The notes: generated by a model from the letters alone, not told the origin. A DNA stretch of 33,821 nucleotides from Rufibacter ruber (GCF_001647275.1 NZ_LRMM01000061.1:1-33821); one strand, 5' to 3'; positions 1 to 9,054 are shown, numbered from the stretch's first letter. A program made the numbers and translations.

Positions 1-30
1 CCTGTTTTTACAAAAACAGGCCAAAAACGG
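1..30. repeat. 40-bp palindrome family, copy 1 (cut by window edge)
   Basis: The right arm AACAGGCCAAAAACGG is complete and the left arm is truncated at base 1. It matches the palindrome found throughout the window, with consensus arms CGTTTTTGGCCTGTTTT and the reverse complement around a 2-6 base loop. Confidence 0.8.
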
Positions 31-328
31 GAGCCGACTGTTTAACAGCAACCTTTAAAGCGTCCGTTATCCTTTCCTTTAGGCTAAAATCAGGAAGTTC
101 ACTTTTGCTGCGAAAGAAGGGTTGGCTGAAGGTGAGTGGGTACAGCAGGGAAGTACTCTTGGTCAACTAAGGCAATCACAGACAGGAGATGGCAGGCATT
201 AATTAACGGGGCTAAGAGAACGCGCTCAGGAAAGCGAAGTGCTCGTCTGCTGCTTGGCACCACCTTTGCGCTCTGGGGCAAGCTCCTTTTCTAACGGCTG
301 CGCTTCTCCGCATAAGGAGATCAAAACA

Positions 329-376
329 TCACTAAAACAGCAACGCCAGGCAATTTGCCTGGCGTTGCTGTTTTAG
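329..376. terminator. Strong bidirectional hairpin terminator after the T9SS protein gene
   Basis: A near-perfect inverted repeat of about 23 bp per arm (core CAACGCCAGGCAA / TTGCCTGGCGTTG) has a tiny loop and is flanked by AAAACAG and CTGTTTTAGT. It begins 15 bases after the stop codon of the large minus-strand gene and is followed by T-rich sequence on that strand. This is the layout of a Rho-independent terminator. Bases 31-328 hold no gene I can support. Confidence 0.8.
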
Positions 377-390
377 TAGAGAAGGTGAAT

Positions 391-3300
391 CTATCTGGTG
401 ATAACCACTTTTCTGGAGGTTGAGGCACCTGCTGCCCGGTACTGGAGAAGGTACATGCCTGCCGGTAACGTTTGGACAGGAATGGTCTGCCGGAAGTCTC
501 CCGCCGGGGCCGCAGAAATGGTTTCATATACCACCTTGCCCCGCAAATCAGTTAACCGCACCAGGATATTTTCCTTTTTGAGGAGCTTAACAGAGACCGT
601 TAATACTGACGTGGCCGGGTTAGGATACACATTCAAAGAGGCCGCTTGCAACTCATCGGCCGCGCTCAGGCAGTTTTCTACCGTGATGGTTTGGGTGGCT
701 GTGTTAGAACAACCCTCAGGTGAGGTATAAGTGTAAGTGAGAGTGTGTACCCCAACACCTGCCACAGCCGCGCTAAACTGATTGTTGCTTACCCCCGGGC
801 CACTATATGTGCCTCCTGCAGGCGCCCCTCCTGTCAAGGCAAACGTACTGCGGTCCTTACAGATGTTCCCAACAGGGGCAAAGCTAACCGCTGGGCCACC
901 GGAAGAAGTCACCACAACCGGGGTAGAAGTAGCCTGGCAGTTAGAGCCATTGGTCACTGTAACTGAATAAGAACCAGCCGTGCTTACGGTGATGGAAGGG
1001 GTGGTGGCACCTGTGTTCCATAAATAGGAGGAGCCAGGCGAGGCCGTTAACGTGACACTGGCCCCAGAGCACAAAGCCGTAGTCCCGCTTGCCTGAATGG
1101 TGGCAACCGGGGCCGCAGACACAGTCACTACGGTAGGGGCAGAGGTTACCTGGCAATTTGCAGAGTTAGAGACCCTCACTGTGTAAGATCCTTCTGTATT
1201 TACGGTGATGGAAGGGGTGGTGGCGCCAGTACTCCATAAGTACGCAGTACCTGGTGATGCTGTGAGCGTAACACTTCCACCGGGACAAAAGGTGGTAGGC
1301 CCGCTTGCCTGAATGGTGGCCGTGGCAGTGGTGACATTTACCGTTACACTTGCCGTATTAGAACAGCCTCTGGCATCTGTGGCGGTTACCGTGTACGTAG
1401 TGGTAGCCGAAGGGGTAGCGGTAGGGGTGGCGCTGGTAGGGTTGCTAAGCCCTGTTGCCGGAGACCATGAGTAGCTGGTACCCCCGGTAGCCGTAAGGGT
1501 GACAGGGCTACCGGCGCAGACCGTAGACGAAGAAGCGGTGGCAGTGACCGTAGGCGGGGCATTGACCGTAACCCGTACAGATGAAGTGGTACTGCAGACG
1601 CCATTAGGGTTTGTAACGGTTACGGTGTAAGTGGTAGTGGCCGTAGGCGAAGCAATAGGGTTGGCAATTGTAGGGTTGCTCAACCCCGTGGCCGGGCTCC
1701 AGCTATAGGTAATACCTCCGGTTGCCTGCAACTGCGTACTTGCTCCTTGGCAGATAGCAACAGCAGGCCCCGCATACGCGGTGGGGTTGACGGTAATCTG
1801 CACCACATCTGATGAGGAGCACCCATTGGCAGTCACGGTAAGTGTATATTCTACGGTTATGGGTTGGAGGTTATCCCCAGGATACGTTAGAGTAGGGTTT
1901 GCTGCCTTGGCATTAGAAAGCCCAAGGGCAGGTGACCAGGAGTAGGTATAGCCAGAAACTGCAGGGGCGCCAATAGTGGTGCTCTGCCGGGAGCAAACTA
2001 CTTTGTCAGGGCCAGCATTCGCAATGGGGTAAGGGTTCACTTTTACGGTCACTGTTTTGGAAACACTGGCGCAGCCTGTGGCAGAATAGCCAGTAACGGT
2101 ATAGGTGGTTGTTTCTGTAGGTGACGCCACCGGGTCGGCTATGGCCGGGTTACTCAATCCTGCTGCCGGGCTCCATTGGTAGGTGACAGCGCCAGTGGCT
2201 TGTAGCTGAACAGAAGAACCCACACAAATAGAGGGAGCGGCAGGAGTTACCGTGACCACAGGCAGTGGGTTTACATTGACAAAAACGGTGTCATTCCGGC
2301 TACAGCCTTCAGCATTGGTAATGGTGACAATATACCGCGTGGTAGCCGTAGGGAAGGCTACCGGGGTGGGGCTGTTGGGGTCACTCAGGTTGGTCGTTGG
2401 GTTCCATCTGTAAACGGTGCCGCCGGTGGCGTTTAGCTGGGTGCTGCCTCCCGCACAGATGGCTACATCTGGCCCGGCATTGGCCTGCACTGCCGGGCTA
2501 ACTGTTATCACTACCTCATCTGTAGAGACACAGCCGTTTGAGATCACCGTCAATTTATAGGTGTGGCTGACAGGCTGGGCCGTATTGTTCACCAGGGTGA
2601 GGGTGGGGGTTTTGGTAGTGGCGCTGGACAAGCCGGTAGCGGGCTCCCACAAGTAAGTGCCAGACGAGGTGGTGGTACTGCCAATAACCACGGCCTGGCC
2701 AGAGCAAACTGTGCGGTCAAACCCGGCGTTGGCCACTGGGGGTACCTTAACGGTAACGGTTACAGTTCTTGTGTTCGTGCAACCTGCGGCAGAGGTGCCG
2801 GTTACAGTATATGTAGTGGTTTGGGCAGGGCTGGCCACAGGAGTGGCACTGGTGGGGTCATCCAAACCAATGGCGGGGCTCCAGGAGTATGAAACCGCAC
2901 CAGAAGCGGTCAACTGGACAGAGGAGCCGGGGCAGACAGCGGGTGTGGCTGGGGCAATGGCAATAGTGGGGAGCGGGCTTACAGTGACTAGTACCTGGTC
3001 TGTGCGCACACAGCCGTTGGCATTGGTAACGGTCACCGTATACGTAGTGGTGGCAGCAGGCGTAGCGATAGGGTTGGCTATGGTGGCGTCATTCAAAGTA
3101 GCGCTGGGTGCCCAGCTGTAACTCACGCCCCCTGTTGCGGTGAGCTGCACAGACTGCCCGGGACAGGTAACCATGTCTGGTCCGGCATTGGCGCTTGCCG
3201 GCCTCACCGTGACCTCTTTACTGGCGGTAGCAGAACAACCGTTAAGGCTAAGGGTCACTGTGTAAACCCCAGAGGCTGTTGTCTCTGCCTGGGGGATTGT

Positions 3301-3840
3301 GACTACTCTCCCACTGGCCGCGAAATTGTTAGGGCCGGTCCAGGTGTAGGTGGCGCCGCTGACATTGTTAGCGGTTAAGGAAAGGGTGCTTCCTGCGCAG
3401 ATATCAGGTGCCGTGATGGTGGGCGTGGCCGGTGGTACACCAATGGTTAGATTGCTGCCATTGTCTAGTACCGTGGTCCCATTGGGGGCCTGGGAGGCAG
3501 TTACCCGTACTCTATAGCCAGTGCCAGCAGTTAAGTTGGTGGGCAGCGTAACCTGAATAGAACCTGCCCCGGTGCCAGCCGCAGTACCTAAAGACCTGGG
3601 GGTGGCAAAGCTTCCTGTGGTACTAGACAACTGTACGGTGAACACATTGCCTTCGGGAAAAGAAATATCTGTGGTGAAGGGAACCGTCACAGTGCTGCCA
3701 ACACAAAACGGGGAGCCCTGTATGGGTTGGGTCTGAATAAAATTTGTAACGGTTTGAGCAGAGGCTGCCAAAGGGGAAGTAACCTGCACAAAACAGATAA
3801 AAAGAAGCAGGCCGAAAAAGGGGGGTAGAGAAAGTCTCAT
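391..3840 (-). CDS. Large exported multi-Ig/PKD-like repeat protein with type IX secretion sorting domain
   Basis: This 1149-residue protein has a signal peptide at residues 1-29 (hydrophobic core LLLFICFVQV, ending ASAQ). Eleven or twelve Ig/PKD-like modules of 70-83 residues follow, from about residue 136 to 1056. Each carries a conserved CxGxSVxLTATG start, a YSWSPATGLSNP centre and a TTTYTVTVTNxxGC end. Residues 1066-1149 are a type A T9SS sorting domain (start LNVYPNPATSVLTV, then GMYLLQY and a basic end KVVITR). Such proteins are exported by Sec and then across the outer membrane by type IX secretion, and are released or anchored at the cell surface. Modules 216-836 form a three-module super-repeat. 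No catalytic domain is visible, so an adhesin or matrix role is inferred. The gene is monocistronic and ends at a strong hairpin. Confidence 0.93.
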   Translation of the reverse strand: MRLSLPPFFGLLLFICFVQVTSPLAASAQTVTNFIQTQPIQGSPFCVGSTVTVPFTTDISFPEGNVFTVQLSSTTGSFATPRSLGTAAGTGAGSIQVTLPTNLTAGTGYRVRVTASQAPNGTTVLDNGSNLTIGVPPATPTITAPDICAGSTLSLTANNVSGATYTWTGPNNFAASGRVVTIPQAETTASGVYTVTLSLNGCSATASKEVTVRPASANAGPDMVTCPGQSVQLTATGGVSYSWAPSATLNDATIANPIATPAATTTYTVTVTNANGCVRTDQVLVTVSPLPTIAIAPATPAVCPGSSVQLTASGAVSYSWSPAIGLDDPTSATPVASPAQTTTYTVTGTSAAGCTNTRTVTVTVKVPPVANAGFDRTVCSGQAVVIGSTTTSSGTYLWEPATGLSSATTKTPTLTLVNNTAQPVSHTYKLTVISNGCVSTDEVVITVSPAVQANAGPDVAICAGGSTQLNATGGTVYRWNPTTNLSDPNSPTPVAFPTATTRYIVTITNAEGCSRNDTVFVNVNPLPVVTVTPAAPSICVGSSVQLQATGAVTYQWSPAAGLSNPAIADPVASPTETTTYTVTGYSATGCASVSKTVTVKVNPYPIANAGPDKVVCSRQSTTIGAPAVSGYTYSWSPALGLSNAKAANPTLTYPGDNLQPITVEYTLTVTANGCSSSDVVQITVNPTAYAGPAVAICQGASTQLQATGGITYSWSPATGLSNPTIANPIASPTATTTYTVTVTNPNGVCSTTSSVRVTVNAPPTVTATASSSTVCAGSPVTLTATGGTSYSWSPATGLSNPTSATPTATPSATTTYTVTATDARGCSNTASVTVNVTTATATIQASGPTTFCPGGSVTLTASPGTAYLWSTGATTPSITVNTEGSYTVRVSNSANCQVTSAPTVVTVSAAPVATIQASGTTALCSGASVTLTASPGSSYLWNTGATTPSITVSTAGSYSVTVTNGSNCQATSTPVVVTSSGGPAVSFAPVGNICKDRSTFALTGGAPAGGTYSGPGVSNNQFSAAVAGVGVHTLTYTYTSPEGCSNTATQTITVENCLSAADELQAASLNVYPNPATSVLTVSVKLLKKENILVRLTDLRGKVVYETISAAPAGDFRQTIPVQTLPAGMYLLQYRAAGASTSRKVVITR

Positions 3841-3905
3841 ACAGAAATTAGTAAGGGGCTAATATTCAAGATGCTGTGCTGTGCTGGTGAGAGCCGTTGC
3901 TATGG

Positions 3906-3913
3906 CAAAGGTA
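3906..3913 (-). promoter_or_regulatory. Candidate Bacteroidota -7 element (TACCTTTG)
   Basis: On the minus strand the bases read TACCTTTG, a full match to the Bacteroidota -7 consensus TAnnTTTG, 66 bases upstream of the ATG of the T9SS protein gene. No convincing -33 TTTG was found, so the call is tentative. The rest of 3841-4030 shows nothing else. Confidence 0.4.
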
Positions 3914-4030
3914 GGCTTGTCTTACCAGCAGAATCAGGTAATTCGTTAAAGCACGGGTATTTCACGCTAAGAAGGACAATTTAGCCTTTAACGTGGCGGA
4001 ATGCAAAATGATATAAGCCAAAGACAATAA

Positions 4031-5809
4031 TCAGAATTTTTCCTCTAGCCATAGAAATCCCAGCATTCCTACTAAGGCTAACCATAGCGGCCACAGCAGA
4101 ATCTCCTCCTGGATTGGAATTGCTAGCGTTGGTGCAGGGGTATCTGTTTTCTGTGCTATGGCAAGAAGTTGCCTGTGCCGGAACTGTATGTTCTGGCGTG
4201 CCCAGGCCGAAGCAGAATGGATAAACAATGGACGGATAGAGTCCTGACCTGGAGGGGAAATAAACCAGCCGCTTTGGTCAGGGAAGAACTGGTGCAGGAA
4301 GCTCCTGGGAGAACCAGAAGAGGCCGTTGAAATTACAGTACCCAGAGAGGGGGGGGAGCCTACCTGTAAAGAATGGACAGGAATGGCAGAGCTAAACAGA
4401 ACTGCCTGCCCCACCCTTTGCGGGGAAAGGGAAGGGAAAGCGGGTGCAGGTACTCCTTCTTCAGGTTTCGCCAGGGCGTTCAACACCTGTGACCAGTATT
4501 GGCGGTACAAAGCATCTTTCCCTTCTAAAGCTAAGGAGAACGTTTGGGGCAGCAGGCTCACGCCCACCTGGCCAAGCCCTTTTCGGCCGTAGGCCACCAG
4601 CACCTGCTGCAGGTGCTGCCCCCATGCCAGAGGCTTTTGCCCCTGGGATAGCTGCAAGACTGCCCCCGGCAACGGAAGAACCGCTTGGGCTGACGCGTTC
4701 CCCCGCCAGCGCACGGGTGCGTTTCTGGCCTGTTTTTCTGAAATCAGCCTAAAACCAGCCTCGGCGAAGAAAGGAATTGGTTTGGCGCTGTTTTGGGAAA
4801 AACAAGTCAGAATCCCGAGCCCCTGCTGCCGCACCGCCTGTTGTAGCGCCTGCTTCTCCTGCGCACTAAAACCTTGCAGTGTAGCCTCCTCCAGCAGCAC
4901 CACGTCAAAGTTCTGGAGCAAAGCGGGCGTTAACCTGTTCAGCGACTGTTTGGAGAGATTAATAGTTTCAGTTTGGTAGATGTTCTGGCTCACCTCCTGC
5001 CGTACCGCCACGCCATGCCCCTGCTGCGCCAGTGCATTCTTCAGGAATTTTACCTCAAACGACGGTGCCGAGGAGAGCATTAATACATTCAGCAGGCGCG
5101 GCTCTTCTACAATAACGGGAATAGCTTCCCGGCGGAGCGAATCTCCCTCCTGCCACTGCAACTGGTACACGAACCGTCCGCTGGTTTTAGGCGTGAACCC
5201 CAGCTGAAAAGCCTGCCCCGCTCCTTTCTTCACTTCCATCGAGTCACGGTTTCCGCCTGCCGCCTGTAAATAAAGGATCACCGGTTTTTCTGGCGAAGTG
5301 AAGATTCCCTGCACCTGCACCGGCTCGCCTAACGTGATTTTCTTCGGCCAGGAGGCCGAAAGCACCCCCGCAGGCAACGGCGAAAGGTGCGGCACCAATC
5401 GCAAAGAAGACAGACTCGCCAACTCTTCCTCCGCCAGACCGTGCCCCAGCACATGCAGCGTTTGCACAGCAGGATGCTGTTGCTTAAAAGCGGCAAAGTC
5501 TGTGATAGGTTCAGCCTGAACGGCCTCTGTCTCAAAAGAAAATACCTGCGGCTTGGGGCGCAGACGGTTCAACAGGGCTTGCAAGGTGTCTGAGCTGTAA
5601 CCGTCTGTGAGCAAAATGGCTTCTGAGGCGCTGTAGGTACGGGTAATCTTAGGCGGCGAAACCAACAAGGCCAGACACGCCACCGCTACCCATGAAGCCA
5701 AAATCCGCGCTACCAGCCGCCGACGGTCAGCGCGGCGCACGGCCAGCCACGTGAGCCACGCGCCCAGCAGGAGCGCCAAAGAAAGAACAAGCGGCAGCGG
5801 AACGGTCAC
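4031..5809 (-). CDS. Membrane protein with glutamine amidotransferase-like domain (Bat/DUF58 cluster)
   Basis: The product is 592 residues long. Two N-terminal membrane segments (about residues 5-24 and 33-51), a long extracytoplasmic part and a C-terminal membrane segment (about 570-588, LLWPLWLALVGMLGFLW) are visible. Residues 241-345 look like a class I glutamine amidotransferase-like fold (VLMLSSAPSFEVKFL, then FDVVLLEEA), without an obvious catalytic Cys-His pair. Similar proteins occur at the end of MoxR-DUF58-BatA gene sets in Bacteroidota. The start is GTG at 5809, because no ATG is available between the upstream stop and the first membrane segment. Two palindromic repeats are read through in frame, giving CFSQNSAKP (336-344) and FRLISEKQARN (353-363). 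The exact function is unknown. Confidence 0.85.
   Translation of the reverse strand: MTVPLPLVLSLALLLGAWLTWLAVRRADRRRLVARILASWVAVACLALLVSPPKITRTYSASEAILLTDGYSSDTLQALLNRLRPKPQVFSFETEAVQAEPITDFAAFKQQHPAVQTLHVLGHGLAEEELASLSSLRLVPHLSPLPAGVLSASWPKKITLGEPVQVQGIFTSPEKPVILYLQAAGGNRDSMEVKKGAGQAFQLGFTPKTSGRFVYQLQWQEGDSLRREAIPVIVEEPRLLNVLMLSSAPSFEVKFLKNALAQQGHGVAVRQEVSQNIYQTETINLSKQSLNRLTPALLQNFDVVLLEEATLQGFSAQEKQALQQAVRQQGLGILTCFSQNSAKPIPFFAEAGFRLISEKQARNAPVRWRGNASAQAVLPLPGAVLQLSQGQKPLAWGQHLQQVLVAYGRKGLGQVGVSLLPQTFSLALEGKDALYRQYWSQVLNALAKPEEGVPAPAFPSLSPQRVGQAVLFSSAIPVHSLQVGSPPSLGTVISTASSGSPRSFLHQFFPDQSGWFISPPGQDSIRPLFIHSASAWARQNIQFRHRQLLAIAQKTDTPAPTLAIPIQEEILLWPLWLALVGMLGFLWLEEKF
4721..4757. repeat. 40-bp palindrome, copy 2, inside a coding region
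   Basis: The arms TTTCTGGCCTG and AATCAGCCTAAAACC pair imperfectly. On the minus strand this copy is translated as FRLISEKQARN within the 592-residue membrane protein. Confidence 0.7.
4779..4813. repeat. 40-bp palindrome, copy 3, degenerate, inside a coding region
   Basis: TTTGGCGCTGTTTTGGGAAA followed by AACAAGTCAG. It is translated on the minus strand as CFSQNSAKP and lies only about 20 bases from copy 2. The right arm is worn, which suggests an old insertion. Confidence 0.55.
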
Positions 5810-5887
5810 AATAAAGTTATTAGTTATAGCAGCTGTTTAGAGTTCATCCTTTTTCTAGCGTTAGGGACCGCGACTGACCCTGGCATG

Positions 5888-5987
5888 GCGCAAGCGTCCG
5901 CCCGGGTCTGCGTTTTGAGGCTACTTTCCCAAAAACAGCCCGGAAACAGAAGCTTAACCCTCTTAAAACAAAAGCGGACGCTTGCGC
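5888..5987. repeat. Inverted-repeat element (GCGCAAGCGTCCGC ends) with a nested palindrome
   Basis: A perfect 14-bp inverted repeat, GCGCAAGCGTCCGC at 5888-5901 and its complement at 5974-5987, encloses a copy of the 40-bp palindrome at 5907-5950. Intergenic region 5810-6467 has no gene and is filled by this element, a 90-bp hairpin and a third inverted-repeat element. Confidence 0.7.
5907..5950. repeat. 40-bp palindrome, copy 4, nested
   Basis: TCTGCGTTTTGAGGCT pairs with the region ending CCGGAAACAGA. It sits between the 14-bp inverted arms of the surrounding element. Confidence 0.7.
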
Positions 5988-6060
5988 TATCACTTATGGT
6001 TAAAAAAACTCTAAGCAGTTTCATAGATGAAATCAGCGAAGCAAAAAGGCAATTTACACT

Positions 6061-6152
6061 TTGTCATCCTGAAAGGACCTTGTGGGCAAACTTAGAGGGC
6101 ATTTATTCTGTGTTATTACTGTTCGCCATCAAGATCCTTTCAGGATGACAAA
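6061..6152. repeat. 90-bp hairpin family (TGTCATCCTGAAAGGA ends), copy 1
   Basis: The left end TGTCATCCTGAAAGGACCTT and the right end AGATCCTTTCAGGATGACA are inverted copies around a loop of about 50 bases. Three more copies occur at 8936, 17729 and 30730. It contains no coding sequence, so it is MITE-like or REP-like. Confidence 0.85.
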
Positions 6153-6194
6153 AAGAATATAATAGATACTCTTTTCTGGCTTAGCCTTTACAAG

Positions 6195-6377
6195 GAGCCT
6201 GTTTAGTGTTTTCTGATCATAGGCGTAAGTGTCTGCTTTTTGGTAGTCTTTTGAAGCTGTTTGCTTCTGTTTCTGGCCTGTTTTCGCAAAAGAAGAGCCA
6301 AAACAGCGACACAAGCGGGTGCTGGCGCCAGTACAGAAGCTGTCTAAAGCTCATTTTTGGAAATGCTAAACAGGCTC
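6195..6377. repeat. 183-bp inverted-repeat element (GAGCCTGTTTAG ends)
   Basis: GAGCCTGTTTAG at 6195-6206 and its exact complement at 6366-6377 bound a non-coding segment that also contains a 40-bp palindrome (6266-6307). The overall form is MITE-like. No target duplication could be recognised by eye. Confidence 0.65.
6266..6307. repeat. 40-bp palindrome, copy 5, nested in the 183-bp element
   Basis: CTGTTTCTGGCCTGTTTTCG pairs with the stretch ending GAGCCAAAACAG. Confidence 0.7.
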
Positions 6378-6467
6378 AAGTTCTAGAATTCTTCTTGAAA
6401 GGGATAAGACATTCTTTAAGCTGTTAGGTTTAATTTAATCATTTAAAGGTTTTACGTCTTGCGTCCA

Positions 6468-8693
6468 TTAATCAAGGCGGTTAAAATAGTCTTGAGCTAA
6501 ATTTTTCTCAGTAGCAGGCGAAGTGCGTTTAGCGGCTCTTTTTTCAGAAACAGGCAAAAAACGGTGTAGCGCACTTTCCACGCGCAGGAGACAGTCTGCA
6601 CAAACGGCCCGCTGCGCCCGAATATCCTGCACTATGTGACGTACATTCTGCAAGGCTTTTAGGTACTGCCCAGGCTCGCGCACGGCGGCTTTGCCCAGCT
6701 CCTGCCCGGCCCGCTCCAGCAACGCAGCATCGTCTGCTTTCGGTTTGGTGCCTCGTTTCAAGCTCTCCACGCGTTGCAGCGCCGCCCGAACCACGGGATA
6801 AGAAGCCTCGGGCTTTTCTTCCCGACTGAGCGCCACGGTCTGCACTTTGCTCAGGTCGCCGGTGAGGCGCTTCTCGGGTTCTTTGAGCGGCGGCGGTTCA
6901 AACCCGCTTTTCTTCACGTACACCCGTGATTTCTGCTGCACGTCTTTAAGCATTCTGAGCGCCTTGTACTCAAACGGAAGGGCTTCTTTCGGCCGCGCCG
7001 TTCTCAGTCTTAGCTCAGCCTCCCACATTTGGGCCAGTGCGCCTTTGAGTTGGGCTTTGATGGCGGGCTCAAAGAAGGTGGCGGCTTCTTCCTGGTCGTG
7101 CTTGTGCAGGTACGGGTCCAGCAGTTCGTTCATCTGGGTCTGGTGCTCACTCTCGCCTTTCTTAGGCGAATGGTCGTGGCCGTCATCTGCGCTGTGGCCT
7201 TCGGCTAAACCTTCCGGTAGGGCGGCTGCGCCGATATTCGATTCAAACTCCTCGCCCAGAAACTTGCCGTAGCGCAGCCGAAGCAGTTTCTGGTCCACGC
7301 CAATGTTGTTGGACCGCTCCGCGAAAACAGGTTGGGTAAGGCTTTTCTGCTCCTGAATCAGTTTCTCAGTATCAATGATAATCTGCCGCTGGCTCCGGAA
7401 ATACTCGGGATTAGGGGCCACGCCCAACGATAGATCGTCCATGGTTTCCACGATGGTAGTATCCTCAATCTCCACCAGAAACGCCTCGGTGCGGGTGTAG
7501 CCGCGGTGGTTGTCATAGGCCTGCAGGTAGAAATAGAGCTCATCGCCGTAGGTCATGCCCAGTTGCTGCAGGTTCAGGATCTGGTTCAGTTGCACCTGCC
7601 GCGGCTGCCCATTAAATGAAAGGTTGAGCGGAATGCGCTGCTCCCTAAACTTCACCGCCTCGCCCTCGCCATTGGCCACCGTAGCCACCAAATCTGCCGT
7701 TCTGAGGCCGTAATCATCCTGCAAAGTAGCCTGCACCGTCACCCGCTGCGGCTCCCCGAAGAGAATCTCGGTGTACTGGGCGGGTTTCTTCACGGTGAGA
7801 ACGGGCGCCTCGTCTGGAATGGCCTCTATGGAATAAAAATCAGAGTTCTGGCCGTTCAGTTGGAGGTGGTACAGCGTGGACTGCGATACGGTGATAGCGG
7901 CGGTGTACGTATGCTCCTGCCCCGCCACTGCCCTCAGCGGAATAGGTTTTTGGTTGCCCAACACCAACTGCAATGATTTGACCGGTTGGTTCGTCTGCAC
8001 CGTCCATTCCACCTTTGCGCCCACTTCAGCCTTGAACGAGGGCGTGGTGACGGCGTAGCGGCTTTTGCGGGTATAGGCAGGCGGCGAAATGCGCAGGTGC
8101 ATCTGCTCTATGGCGGGTAAAATGGCTTTGGGCTGGACCACTGGCGCATTGACATTGGTAGCGGTTTCTTCTGGCAACGGCTCCGCCAAGGGCTGTACGC
8201 TCAGCAACGGTGGCACAAACCAGATAATTGTTGCTAGAATCAGCCCCGCCAGAAGCATCAGCCAGCCGTTTCTGAAGTTAACCTGAGAGGCTTCTGCGGT
8301 GGAAATCTGTGTGGCCGCTTCTGCCGTCCGGTGCCGCTGCAGGTTGGCCAGCAGACCCAGCTCCGTTTCAGACTGCAACAACAGCTCCGCGCTTTCCTCC
8401 AGCCGCGGATACTTTCGGTTCAGGTGTTGGGCCACTTTCAGCAGGCTGGTTTTCTTGCGTACCTCCCGCCACCGCACCACCTGAAACCCAATGCTGAGCA
8501 CAATTAAAATGCCCGCGCCTATACTGGCTTCCCCGGTTCCATGCTGCCAACTTCGGTACGCCCACATCGCCAAGGGCAGCGCCACCGCCACCGCCTGAAG
8601 CGCATACAGCCACGCCTTCTTCTGAAGGTACTGCGCCCGCACGTGTTGCAGAACCGTGGCAGCCGGGGCGGTATGGGAGGTGGGTTGGTTCAA
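6468..8693 (-). CDS. Large three-TM coiled-coil-rich protein (DUF4175-like), MoxR/Bat cluster
   Basis: This is a 741-residue protein. Three membrane segments lie near residues 28-47, 57-75 and 142-163. A long extracytoplasmic region follows, beginning with a proline-rich linker and β-rich domains (LRISPPAYTRKSRYAV near 200). The charged C-terminal half is probably helical (YFRSQRQIIIDTEKLIQEQK, later KALPFEYKALRMLKDVQQKS). This architecture resembles DUF4175-type proteins that sit beside MoxR, DUF58 and BatA genes. The start is TTG at 8693, the first start-like codon before the first membrane helix; the next ATG (M44) would remove that helix. Near the C-terminus the peptide RFLPVSEKRAAKR is encoded by an inserted palindrome. 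The molecular function is not known. Confidence 0.85.
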   Translation of the reverse strand: MNQPTSHTAPAATVLQHVRAQYLQKKAWLYALQAVAVALPLAMWAYRSWQHGTGEASIGAGILIVLSIGFQVVRWREVRKKTSLLKVAQHLNRKYPRLEESAELLLQSETELGLLANLQRHRTAEAATQISTAEASQVNFRNGWLMLLAGLILATIIWFVPPLLSVQPLAEPLPEETATNVNAPVVQPKAILPAIEQMHLRISPPAYTRKSRYAVTTPSFKAEVGAKVEWTVQTNQPVKSLQLVLGNQKPIPLRAVAGQEHTYTAAITVSQSTLYHLQLNGQNSDFYSIEAIPDEAPVLTVKKPAQYTEILFGEPQRVTVQATLQDDYGLRTADLVATVANGEGEAVKFREQRIPLNLSFNGQPRQVQLNQILNLQQLGMTYGDELYFYLQAYDNHRGYTRTEAFLVEIEDTTIVETMDDLSLGVAPNPEYFRSQRQIIIDTEKLIQEQKSLTQPVFAERSNNIGVDQKLLRLRYGKFLGEEFESNIGAAALPEGLAEGHSADDGHDHSPKKGESEHQTQMNELLDPYLHKHDQEEAATFFEPAIKAQLKGALAQMWEAELRLRTARPKEALPFEYKALRMLKDVQQKSRVYVKKSGFEPPPLKEPEKRLTGDLSKVQTVALSREEKPEASYPVVRAALQRVESLKRGTKPKADDAALLERAGQELGKAAVREPGQYLKALQNVRHIVQDIRAQRAVCADCLLRVESALHRFLPVSEKRAAKRTSPATEKNLAQDYFNRLD
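6525..6563. repeat. 40-bp palindrome, copy 6, inside a coding region
   Basis: GCGTTTAGCGGCTCTTTTTT followed by CAGAAACAGGCAAAAAACGG. It is translated on the minus strand as RFLPVSEKRAAKR about 20 residues before the end of the 741-residue protein. Confidence 0.7.
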
Positions 8694-8746
8694 AGAGTTA
8701 TTAAGGTCTCTGTAAGTTGCTTTTTATTAATTGACGTTACGCACTT

Positions 8747-8914
8747 TATCTGATCGTCCCCCTTTGAAGGCCCGGGATGACTACTCGTGCTGGGCCACTC
8801 GTGCAGGGTTATCCATTCCCGAAATTCATCTTTTCATTCCTTTTGCTTTAAGCTTATGGTTCTTCTCATAGCCTTGTCATCCCCCTACCCCCTTCAAAGG
8901 GGGACGATCAGATA
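8747..8914. repeat. 150-bp element with CCCCCTTTGAAGG ends, copy 1
   Basis: The ends form a perfect 24-bp inverted repeat. The left part is TATCTGATCGTCCCCC followed by TTTGAAGG, and the right end is its exact complement. The interior holds ATGACTACTCGTGCTGGGCC and CATTCCCGAAATTCATC, which recur in the copies at 11920 and 13139. Intergenic region 8694-9054 contains only this element and a 90-bp hairpin. Confidence 0.85.
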
Positions 8915-8935
8915 ACTCATAAAATCTTTCTCACC

Positions 8936-9024
8936 TGTCATCTTGGAAAGATCTTGTGGGCGAACGGTAGTGGCAGTTATTCTACGCTTTTCTAGTTTGC
9001 CCACAGGTGCCTTTCAGGATGACA
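8936..9024. repeat. 90-bp hairpin family, copy 2
   Basis: TGTCATCTTGGAAAGATCTT on the left pairs with the right end GTGCCTTTCAGGATGACA. Internal GTGGGCGAACGGTAGT is shared with the copy at 30730. Confidence 0.85.
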
Positions 9025-9054
9025 AAAGGAGAATAGGTTAAATGACGTCATTGT

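Noticed and set aside
99-281. A possible 60-residue minus-strand gene
   Set aside because: No recognisable motif, signal or neighbour support, and it lies after the strong terminator of the T9SS gene.
391-3840. Possible CRISPR-like or tandem DNA repeat array
   Set aside because: The repetition is at protein level (Ig/PKD modules of 70-83 residues), with diverged DNA and no spacers.
8936-9024. tRNA-like or small RNA gene
   Set aside because: The long paired ends and recurrence in four gaps fit a dispersed hairpin repeat. There is no cloverleaf and no promoter.
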